This document shows positions 1 to 9,300 of a DNA stretch of 64,000 bases, piece after piece. The notes beneath the pieces were generated by a model. That model did not search any database. It was given only the letters and a program-made list of their open reading frames with translations, and was not told where the DNA came from. The stretch comes from Epinephelus fuscoguttatus (lineage: Eukaryota > Chordata > Actinopteri > Perciformes > Serranidae), in assembly GCF_011397635.1 (NCBI RefSeq), contig NC_064775.1, positions 17,776,954-17,840,953 of the forward strand, read 5' to 3'. Made by a program: the position numbers and the translations under genes. The first letter of the stretch is position 1. Each line of letters starts with the position of its first letter.

Positions 1-3
1 CGA

Positions 4-231
4 GTGATGAGGATGGACAGGATGAGGAATATTAGAAGGACAGCACAGGTGACACGATTTGGATACGAAGCAAATGAGGCGAGATTGAGATGGTTTGGGC
101 ACATGCAAAGGAGGAATGCCAGGTATATTGGGAGACAGATGCTTAAAGATGGAGGTGCCAGGCAAAAGGAGAAAAGGGAGGCAAAAGAGGAGGTTCATAG
201 AACAGGAAGAGATGGACTGATGATTTGCTGA
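4..231 (+). mobile_element. LINE (RTE-like) reverse transcriptase C-terminal remnant
   Basis: An open stretch of about 75 codons reads like the extreme C-terminus of the endonuclease/reverse-transcriptase proteins common in fish genomes. The diagnostic run is an EARLRWFGHMQRR segment followed by YIGRQML and a basic tail. It lies in the intron upstream of the penultimate speg exon and has no complete polyprotein around it, so it is a dead 3' fragment that may begin before the window. The assignment rests on motif recognition only; the exact clade (RTE or another LINE) is uncertain. Confidence 0.7.
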
Positions 232-301
232 TGATTTGTTGTGAGTATTACATCTTTTAATTTCCCTTTGGAACCTTGTTTTTTTCTGTGTTTACAACCA
301 G

Positions 302-451
302 GCTTAGTGGTCGACTGCCTTTTGAAGATAAAGACCCTCTAAAAGTTGAATCCAAAATCCTGATGGCGAGGTATGACCCGACAAAACTGTACCCAAATGT
401 GTCCCAAAGTGCCTCCGCCTTTCTCAAGAAGATGTTGAGCAGTTACCCATG
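302..451 (+). CDS. speg: speg, penultimate coding exon (end of C-terminal kinase domain)
   Basis: This internal exon follows an AG at 300-301 and ends before GTGAGT at 452. It encodes about 50 residues (LSGRLPFEDKDPL ... LKKMLSSYPW) covering kinase subdomains X-XI. In the giant muscle kinases this region follows the catalytic and activation loops, which lie upstream of the window. The tryptophan codon is split with the next exon. SPEG is a striated-muscle kinase of the myosin-light-chain-kinase/titin/obscurin group, active at triads and junctional membranes. The identity is supported by the distinctive tail in the next exon and by obsl1 and ctdsp1 nearby. Whether this is the spega or spegb duplicate cannot be told. 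Confidence 0.82.
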
Positions 452-528
452 GTGAGTGTCAACAAACTTAGATTTTAAGCCTTGTGTAGCAAAGAATATA
501 CAATGTGTATTTCTGCGTGTATTCTCAG

Positions 529-766
529 GGCCCGTCCGAGCACACGAGACTGCTTCACACAAGCCTGGCTGCAGGACTCCTATCTAATGAAGCTGAGGAG
601 ACAGACTCTCACCTTCACCTCGGGCCGACTCAAAGAGTTCCTGGTGGAACAACAATGCCGCCGCACAGAGGGTGCCACCAAGCACAAGGTGCTGCTGCGC
701 ACCTACCAGAGCTCACCCCAGTCCCCGGCGTCTGGGACTCCGCCGCATGTTCCCAGCCCGAAGTGA
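529..766 (+). CDS. speg: speg, last coding exon (C-terminal tail)
   Basis: The acceptor AG is at 527-528; the first base completes the split Trp codon, and the frame stays open to a TGA at 764-766. The exon begins ARPSTRDCF, the conserved arginine region of kinase subdomain XI. It continues with [21 protein letters not shown] and [11 protein letters not shown]. That basic tail, LRRQTLTF followed by RLKEFL and HKVLL, is from memory characteristic of the SPEG C-terminus and differs from obscurin. A serine/proline-rich stretch of about 20 residues ends the protein. The gene is partial here because only its 3' end is in the window. Confidence 0.83.
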
Positions 767-1387
767 GATGCAGCAGCACACATGAGTTTGAGTTACATCT
801 GCCATATAACCCCTCTGTGAACCACTGCTGCATGAAAAACGTCAGCCGGCCTAATGAAGCACAGGTTATGGCACAGGGGACAGACAGACAGCTGGATATA
901 GATAAATATCCAAAGAAAAGACAGGAGTCCATGTGTTGTCTTGGGAGACTTCAACATTCAACACTAATAGGATTCTGAGAAGTAAGAAAAACACAAACAG
1001 AAGTAGAAGCAGACCGCCGTGACGTGTGTATTGAATATATGATAACTGCTCAGAAGCTTTTAATCTACTGAAAGGACACGGGATGTTCTTTGGTTTTCTT
1101 TGATTGATTGCACCATTTCTGTGAATTCTGAAATTGCACATTAATATTTGGTTTCGATAAACATCCGTCTCCACTCTGCACGATCAGCCTGGAACATTAT
1201 TAGCGTTTCTACTGCGCAACCTTGTTTTGTCACTAAACTTAGTAGTAAACAACTCATGTGAATGTACCATGATTTAAGCTGCTAACTTATTTTTGCATTT
1301 ACTTACACATTTTAAAACTCAAAACCAAAAATATTCTTTTTTTTTTTTCTTGAAATTGTTTATTTTTTTCATGTTAATTTATTTGCA

Positions 1388-1411
1388 TGTGTGTGTGCGC
1401 GCGCGCGCGCG
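1388..1411 (+). repeat. (TG)n(CG)n alternating tract
   Basis: 24 bp of strict purine-pyrimidine alternation, ending in eight CG steps, in the predicted speg 3' UTR. Such DNA readily adopts the Z form. Confidence 0.9.
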
Positions 1412-2045
1412 AGCATTTTTGATTCACTTTTCGGATTAGCACCGAGGCAAAAAAAATTAAATAAAAATAAGGAGTGTCTTTGTGATTGGTGTTAAGATTC
1501 ACACGATAAAAATGAACTATTTTAAGCTGAGCTAGGAATTTTTGGTACTTCTTGTTCTGTGGTTAAAACTGAACTCTTAACTGTAATAAGCAGTCTGTAA
1601 TGTAGATAACATTTTACTTGGAAAAGTCATACACTGGTAAATTGCTGTGGTTTCTCAGTATTACCCATCGGTTGGTCAGGTTGCTTCAATCATGATCACC
1701 CAGTCAGTGCCTAAATCGGATTAATATCCAAAATATTTATCTTGTAAATGTGTCTCCATTGGTACTTATTCACAATTGATTAATTATTTGAACAAAGCAA
1801 AAATTTGACTGCAATATTTGGACTTTACAGCAACACAGATGCATATAGATTCTTACATACACGCAGACATTTCTACATTCATACACACAGCACATGCAGT
1901 CCTTGTAATATTAGAACGTCTTGTGTATTGCTCTATCACAGTGTTCCTTTTTGTATGAATTTGGATGGTTGAAGATTTGTAAATGTACCAATTTGCGGTG
2001 TTTATATGTGGAAAAAGTTGAAGATGTTTTTATGAGATAGTATGT

Positions 2046-2051
2046 AATAAA
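2046..2051 (+). terminator. Candidate poly(A) signal for speg
   Basis: AATAAA lies about 1.28 kb after the speg stop, shortly before the AGGTCA-rich repeat block begins. An alternative AATAAA is near 1460. There is no transcript evidence. Confidence 0.4.
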
Positions 2052-2194
2052 CTATTGATACAATTGAGAAAAGTGCTTCTCTCTCTGTCAGATGCAGTTT
2101 ATGGCTTGAGTTTTCAAATTTCTCCTGAAAACTTGACCTGCGGCATTTTGTTTTTGGGTTATTTGTTCATCCATCCCATTGTTGACAACATTGG

Positions 2195-2985
2195 GCTCAT
2201 TCTTGAGGAAATTACTTCAAATTTGGCACAAACATGCCAACAAGGTCAAGGTCACTGTGACCTTGTCTGTCTTATTCTCATGAACGCATATCTCAAGAAT
2301 GCCTTGAAGGTATTTCTTCAAATTTGGCTCAAACGTCCACTTGGACTCAAAAATGAACTGATTCCATCTTGGTCCTCAAAGTTCAAAGATCAAGGTCACC
2401 GTAACCTTGTCCGTCTCATTCTCGTGAATGCAATGTCTCAAGAATGCCTTGAGGGAACTTCTTCAATTTTGGCACAAACATCCACTTAGACTCAAGAATG
2501 AACGATTGCATTTTGATGGTGACGGTCAAAGGTCAAGATCACTGTGACCTAATCCATGTCATTCTCATCAACACAGTATTTCAAGAACACCTTGAAGGGG
2601 GGCGCCCAGTAGCTCAGTGGGTGGAGCGGGTGCCCCATGTGCAGGGGTGGTGCCCCCACCACAGAGGCCATGGGCTTGATCCCTCCACACCCCAAGCTGC
2701 TGAGGTTTCCAGGGGATCCTCAGCTCTCATTAAAAGCAAAATGAGAACGACGAATGAATTTCTTTAAATTTGGCACAAACATCTACTTTGACTCAAAGAT
2801 TAACTGATCAGAATTTGGTGGTAAAAGGTTGTTGAAGTTTTTGGGACCCTAACGCTTAGGATAAAATTATGAAATGAGGACATTATATATCCAAAAGGTC
2901 AAAGGTCAACTTCACTGTGACATTATTAAGTTTTGCAAAAACACTTTTCTGGCCATTATTCAACACCATAACTCAGGCGTATACT
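2195..2985 (+). repeat. Teleost interspersed/tandem repeat with AGGTCA motifs (interrupted)
   Basis: About three degenerate units of roughly 140-150 bp share the words TCAAGAATGCCTTGA, AAATTTGGCACAAAC, CCACTTGGACTCAA and AAGGTCAAGGTCACTG. Unit landmarks fall at 2241, 2391 and about 2528. A related stretch (2757-2985) resumes after a SINE insertion and ends in a segment with AAAGGTCAAAGGTCAAC. I recognise this as a repeat type seen widely in fish genomes but cannot name its family with certainty. Confidence 0.7.
2597..2756 (+). mobile_element. tRNA-derived SINE insertion
   Basis: The segment starts GCGCCCAGTAGCTCAGTGGG, which matches a polymerase III A box (TAGCTCAGTGG). Downstream, GGGCTTGATCCC is a decayed B box. 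It interrupts a repeat unit: the host reads CCTTGAAGG before it and AATTTCTTTAAATTTGGC after it. It is not a functional tRNA, because the acceptor and anticodon arms do not form. Confidence 0.62.
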
Positions 2986-3599
2986 GAAGATACTGAATCT
3001 GTGACACTAATCTTGGGTGTCCACATTGAAACTGTGCTGACTGTATAGATCTTGTGTGCTGCTGAGTTGAAGATGCAGAAGCAGTGGCGCGCTAAGAAGC
3101 AGTTGTCACAGCTATGTATAAGTCTGGACAGACACGGATGTAAACTGTGATTGCGACTTGACTGGTTTGCGGAGGCATACAGCCAAAAGACAGTAATTCT
3201 ACATTTTTTGGAGATATTTGCTGCTAAAACAATTCATTCATACAGGGCTTGGGGCTGTAAACAACACAAACACCATTGCACAGTTCCCCACTTGTGTTTT
3301 TGTGCAAAACTTTACAGATTGTTTAGCTGAGGATCCCCTGGAAACCTCAAGGACCCCGGATGGCACCTAAAGCACTGTAAAGGAACCTCTTAACACAAGC
3401 AGAATGGCTAAAGCACCTTATTCAAACCCCTGAGTGTTAACTCCTTTAATTTGTTTGCTTGCAAAAGATGGAACAATGCGAGTTCAACACAGGTGGCAAC
3501 AAATATTAGCCTGAATATGTGAGTGTCCCCTAACATACAATTCTGCTTGATTTTTGAGTGGTGTTGCAGTGTTTGACTCGTCAAGCACATGTGTAATTA

Positions 3600-4436
3600 A
3601 TAACAGTAATTCCACTCAGGTGTGCCAGTTCCTGGATGCTGCTGTTGTTCATGCTGGATCAATGGCGTGGTTGACAGGCACCCTTTCATTAAACAGTCAG
3701 CATTAGAGAGGTATCTTTTTTTTGTCATGTATGTAATACATAACATAAATGAAGGAGCTATTCACAGTAGGAAAAAGAAACAATGACAAATGTGGGATGG
3801 AAAGCCTTCAAAATAAAAGGTAAGCTTGCAACAATATTTATATTTTTTTGGCAGTACAGTATAGAGTTGTGCAATAAGACAGTGTATACTGTAACACACT
3901 AATAATGTGCCATTAAATAACAATAACAGTATGGACAAAGTTACAAATCAATAAGACTTTTCTGGCAATATTGTATTTTCATTATTTTCCCCCCACTAAA
4001 CTTATTATATTAAATGACTAGTGACATAAAATTACGTGTACATTTATCAGGGGAAGCTGTGGCGGTGACAGCCCTCACTGTAACCTGCCAAAAGCCTAAA
4101 TTCTTGGCAAGGAAATCAGAGTTGTTGGATAGATCGACACTAATGATGTCGGCCTGAGCATCAGTTCAATGTCATATTGACTATGCTGCCACCTCCTGGT
4201 ACAATATGTGACACTACATTTAAAAAAAATAAACTTCAGACTGCCCAACACAAATTAATGAAGAGGTCATTCAAATCCAGTTGGGATTACACAATAAATT
4301 GTTAATCATCATGTCTCCAGATATCTTTCCAAATACTTTAATCACTTCAGAGATAATCACAACTATCCAACAAGTCACAGATAGTCACACAAATTTTATT
4401 CTTTTTAGATCCAAAAGCTCAGTGTAAACAGACACC
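3600..4436. other. Intergenic, no gene seen
   Basis: AT-rich sequence with short open frames only and no recognisable domain, splice-bounded exon or element ends. It lies between speg and the L1 remnant. Confidence 0.5.
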
Positions 4437-5150
4437 TTTATATACTGTATGTCTCTGAAACTGAATGACGCAGGCATCTCCCTCATATTAAGGAAGATCG
4501 GGAGTTAGATCTCAGTGAAGACATTACAGAGGAATTATGGCAATGCTTCTTAAAAAGAATTCATACCTCTTCAGTCTGTGCTAGTCTGTGCTAGGCATTG
4601 CATAATGCAGTGCAAAATCCTGCATCACACCCGCTGAATAAAACAGAAAATGTCAAAATACTTCCCGGATGTCAGTCCCTTATGCAGTCATTGTAACTTA
4701 TCTCCCACTACTTGTGCCCATGTGTTCTGGTCCTGTGCTAAGCTTCAAGAATGTTGGTCTCTCATCTTCAACACAATCTCTGAATGTCTGAACATAACTA
4801 CTGACCCATCGTTGGTGCCCCTCCAGACGCCCCCGCACTATGTAAGACTGAAGGCAACTGTATCACTTTTGCTACTTTATTTGCCAGATGCCTAATTTTT
4901 CTTACATGAAAGGATGCACACTATCTACCTTTACTCACCGAATCAAAGACGTATTGTTTTTGTTTTCTCAAACTAGAGAAAATAAAACACTTAATAAGGG
5001 GCCCCACAAAGACCTTTTACAACATATGGAATCCATTTCTCTATTATATCAAAGAGAAAATCCAGTTGCTCACTGTTGTGTAAAAGGAAAAAGTCAGAAC
5101 CAGACACAGAACAAATACAGCTCTCCCTTCTCACAAATAGGCCTACATAT
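4437..5150 (+). mobile_element. L1-like LINE ORF2 C-terminal remnant
   Basis: Translated pieces resemble the end of teleost L1 ORF2: a segment with SEDITEELWQCFLKRIHTSS near 4515-4575, then PDVSPLCSHCNL and TCAHVFWSC at about 4665-4735. The cysteine/histidine spacing CX2CX8HX4C is the C-terminal motif of L1 ORF2 proteins. In-frame stops and frame changes show it is dead. It lies between speg and ctdsp1. Confidence 0.75.
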
Positions 5151-5399
5151 CTGATAGCCTGTTTTTTTCCCTGTCTGTTTTGTCTTTTCACTATTTGGGG
5201 TTTGCTTCTTTTAAAAAAATAAAATACTGTATTTTAGCTTTATGACTATGTTCTGCTCTTGTTTTTATTGTGTACATTATGTCACTGAAAATACAGTATC
5301 ATACAGCACTATACCATTTCACAATAAACAAAGTTTAAAAAAAAGTAGTGTCTACACAAGCAGTTTCACCCTGCCAAAAAATAAAATAAAATAAAACAT

Positions 5400-6319
5400 A
5401 ATGTTTTTTGGACGAGGGAAACAGTGTACACCAGAGACAGAGACGGCACTTGTGCGACGCTCCCTGGCTCCAGGCGGTTTCAAGGGGACCCAAACTGGGC
5501 GTTTCTTTGCCGCTACTTCTACAGAAAGTTTTACTGTTGGGCAAGTTTCTACTAACATTAGCCATTAACTTACACAACAGCTACATTAGTACCGAGACAC
5601 AGATACAGAAACGTGCCGGGGAAGAAGTTGCAAGCAGGGTGAAAACGGTGTCATATCTGTGCTGGTATTGTAGGAATACGCGTTAGCCGAAGTTAGTTTG
5701 TTTTGCTATCTCTAGCTTGTTGGTAAATTACGCTTCGTTGCTTTCGTCTTTTAATGATATGGTCGCTTAGTTAAACACAGTTAAGGTGGCGTAAACGTAA
5801 ATAACCAATGTAAGCAGTGTTAGTGGTGTAAGAAGTGTTTCATGCAGTGTTTTTGCATATAATAAGTTCGGAGTAGCTAGCCGCTAGCTTAGCTAACTAG
5901 TTTTGAGTAACTTTGTTTCGGGCTACTTTAAGGGATCGTCGTCAAGCTTGCAGACGCCAGGGGCGGGAGTGTTGTACACGGCCGTTCCCTTACTGCGCCA
6001 CTTTAAGTGAAATGGGAAGCCTTGAAACCTCCATGTTTGTATCTTGAAATTGCGAGCGGAGTTGAGCACCATATTGAATCAAAGTTGCCATCTCCTTGAC
6101 AAATATTTTACAAGTTTCAGACTTCAAACTTTAGCGGCGACCTGAGCGGACAACAACAGCCGAAGTGTAATGGACTTGCTGTAGGCGACGTGTTGTGATG
6201 TTTCCTGGGACGCTTCGCCTCCGTTTCCCTACATGTTAAGTTGGTTTAATGCACCGAGTCATCGAACAATCTGTAACTTTAAAGTGTGAGGTCAGCACTC
6301 TGTACCAGACCTGGATGTG
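5400..6319 (+). promoter_or_regulatory. ctdsp1: ctdsp1 promoter region and 5' UTR
   Basis: Compared with its surroundings this stretch is richer in CpG (for example around 5450-5480, 5935-6000 and 6130-6230). It holds a GC box, GGGGCGGGAG, at 5960-5969. It runs up to the ctdsp1 start codon with no obvious acceptor site, so the 5' UTR probably begins somewhere within 5900-6250. The exact start site cannot be placed. No TATA box was seen at a plausible position. Confidence 0.5.
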
Positions 6320-6320
6320 A
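6315..6320 (+). promoter_or_regulatory. Start-stop uORF overlapping the ctdsp1 ATG
   Basis: The sequence ATGTGATGG contains an ATG at 6315-6317 followed at once by TGA (6318-6320), and the A of TGA is the A of the main ATG (6320-6322). The first ATG has a weak context (T at -3). The main one has G at -3 and G at +4. This arrangement could reduce or tune initiation. Confidence 0.55.
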
Positions 6321-6392
6321 TGGACAATCCGTCCTCAATAATCACCCAAGTCAGTCGGGATGAAGAGGGAAATAAAGCCGCAGGAGAGAGGG
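6320..6392 (+). CDS. ctdsp1: ctdsp1 coding exon 1
   Basis: ATG at 6320 starts [20 protein letters not shown], matching the family's short acidic N-terminus. The exon ends one base into a glycine codon, before GTAAGT at 6393. The intron that follows is 11.7 kb, by far the longest in the gene. Confidence 0.88.
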
Positions 6393-9300
6393 GTAAGTGG
6401 CTTTATTTTTGTCCCGCTTGTGTTCATGTCAGGGGGAAAAAAGTTTTGCAGCTCCGTGAGTCAGACTTCACGATCCTCAACTCAGAAACCGCACAGTAAT
6501 CTGCTTTACTGCAACAACTTCTGCACAGTTACAAATACCACTGTGAGGAAAGTGGACCGAAAACAAGTTTCAGCACTTAAACTGTCACTGTTTCTCATTT
6601 GTGCATAGGTTATGGCTGCGGCCCTTTGGCCTGTGATGAAAGTAAAGGAAGTGACGTACCAATGCTCGATTAAGCGATAGTATTTTAATAAAAACATCAT
6701 AAGTCAACACAAACACGTCTTTTCCCACATTTTTTTTTAAAGTTAATTTTGCAAAATGAAGAAACATGGCGTAAGACTATCACGGACAAATTACATGAAA
6801 TATAAAAAAAATGATTAAATGCAAATAAAAGGAGGTTATTTGCAGGAATGAAAAGCAGGGGCGTTTCCAGGAGTTAAGGTCACTGGGGGCCTTACCTGAA
6901 AATAGGAGCTCCATGGGGAAATTGTAGTTTACATAAATATTTTTGTTGTTGAAAAAGCTCTATTTTGATGTGTTTTTATATACTCTTGCATCTCATTTAC
7001 CGTTAAACTTTGTTTTAACTTTCCAGATTAATTATGAATTGTTGTAAAACCGGTGAAGTGTAACGATGTATATTATTCAAGGGCAAGTGGAAATGGAACA
7101 ACAGATCATTTAATTTGGGGATTTTTTTGGATGCCCAGGCCTAACGCCACCACTCAGTACGTTTACATGCCAGTAGAGAAAATGGATTTATTGTCTTAGT
7201 CTGACAAAAACTGGACTTTTGAAATACATGTAAACATGTCAGTCCAAACTTTTATTAAATAGAATTTCTCAAAGTTGAAAAAACATACCCAGGCAATGTG
7301 ATTGGGACTGAAATTACTCCTGCATGTATACAGTCAGTTGGACCCAAACTGGCTTAGGTGCTTTGTGCACGCTCCTGTTTCTGCCCCGGGTTTTCACCCA
7401 GAAGTCAAATAGCATCAGATGCGTAAGAGAAGAAGAAGCAGCTACAAAAATACATTGAAAAATATGTATAGAATTGGCTTCAATCATGATAATCAAATGA
7501 ATATGTTTTTTTATACTGAGTGTGTGATTTATCTCCTCAGATCTCTTCTATCTTGCTGTCACAGCTCTTAGTGCTATTTATTTTATTACAATGCTACTCT
7601 GTTTCCCTCTTATCTAAATGTCACACCTGTGAAATAGTGATTTCCTCAGTGTAACACTAACTTTATCAGTTCTGTAGTTAGCAGCATGGATTTCTGGCAC
7701 CGCCACTGTACACAAACCAATGAGATGCCACACAGTGTAAATGCGGGTTACTGAATAATCAGGTGACCTGTCAGTCATTATCCCCCGAGAAACTGCTGCA
7801 CTGTGGTGTCACTTACAGCCTGCATAATAACAAAGTTCATGCAGTGATTTTTATATTGAATGTGAAGTTTAAGACTTATTCATGCATACTATACACACAA
7901 AGGTATGATTAATGGCCGAAATGTCAAGCAGAGGCTTTTTTGTAAACGTGTAATAACCTAATCTATTACATAACCTTGTCCCCAAACTTTGTGAACATGC
8001 TTGCTCTCTGTGTAACACAGCTGCTGTCTCAAAAAGCATGTTTACTTTGTCCCGCCTACAGAGACATTATGATAACCACGACTTGTGAGTTTCATCAAAT
8101 CAAAAAGAGAACTTTTAGTTTCAGTTTGTGTGTAGTTTCAGGTGCGGCTAGAGGATTTTCAGTCTTGTTTTTGTAGTTCCCCACTCACAGACACACTGTT
8201 GCTCTACTTGGAATTGAAACTATGGTTTTACACCATTTAAATGTTGACTAAATGGCATAACAAAACTTGTGGTTTAAAGCTTTTAACAGTGACACAATTT
8301 GGCACATAAATCAAATTTAAGATTAATTGTAAGCTGGTAGTTATAAAAAAGCAGTATGCAAATGAATGGCTTATTATGCTGGGCCATCTTTGATCTAGTG
8401 AGCGTTTCTCAACTTCAGGAATGAACAAGGTGTTGCTTAACATGCTGACACAGCAGATCATTACTACGACTTCACGACAAGTAGGCACTGTTGAAACCAA
8501 CAGTGCAGATTTTGGTGATGGGGAACGCAGGGGGGACATCTCCCTTAATATTTAGAACATGTGCATTTGTCTCCCCAGATAAAAACATGGAAATAGCAAA
8601 GGACTTTTATTATGACAAAATTAATGACATTTACACCACAAACTGATGCAGAAAAGTCACAAATTGGTGCATAAAAATAAAACCGTCTGTTTAAATTATG
8701 TCTCCCACAGTGTTTAAACAAAAGCTATGCTCTTGGTTGCAATCCAACATAATTTCGATGGAAATTCACCCATTAAACACAGAATACAAGTCTATGCTGT
8801 ATTCCAATACACATGAAAACTCTAACTGCTTTGCAAGACGAAGAGTCAAAGGTCAGAAGAGGTGGAAGAACTCTGTGCTAGTGATGCCCGCTCCTTTTTT
8901 TAGACCGATAGATGGGTCATACATTATTTTGGGATGTGTATATTTATAAGTATGTCATCTCTGTGTCATCATCCCAGAGTGAATAACCGATAGATAAAAT
9001 GCAAAATATACTCGCACAACCCCTGGACAAATCCAGCATTTAGTTTGTTTGTCATTTCCCACTCATCTATAAAAAGGGTAGTGCTCTTCTATTTACTGTC
9101 AGGCCAATTCATCATTTACCACTAATTGTAGTGTTGTAGCTTCTCTAAGCTGGCCTCAAACCACGCTGGTGCATGCTCATACAGCAGATTGTCAGTTAAA
9201 CAGGCGGTTCTTATTAAATATCAGATACAACTGTCACATAAGTCTGCATAAATGTCTTTTTTATTCTTTCGATAAGTACAGTGTTTGTTTTTAACGTGAA

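Larger units (their letters stand above)
767..2070 (+). other. speg: speg 3' UTR (predicted)
   Basis: AT-rich, non-coding sequence follows the speg stop codon. A candidate poly(A) signal AATAAA lies at 2046-2051 and an earlier one near 1460. It contains an alternating purine-pyrimidine tract at 1388-1411. The extent is inferred from the signal only. Confidence 0.5.

Noticed and set aside
2597..2690. Possible tRNA gene
   Set aside because: The A-box-like word is good, but the B box is altered and no cloverleaf or acceptor stem forms; it fits a tRNA-derived SINE.
5408..5686. 92-codon frame upstream of ctdsp1
   Set aside because: CpG-rich leader or promoter sequence without domain similarity; no splice support for a coding exon.
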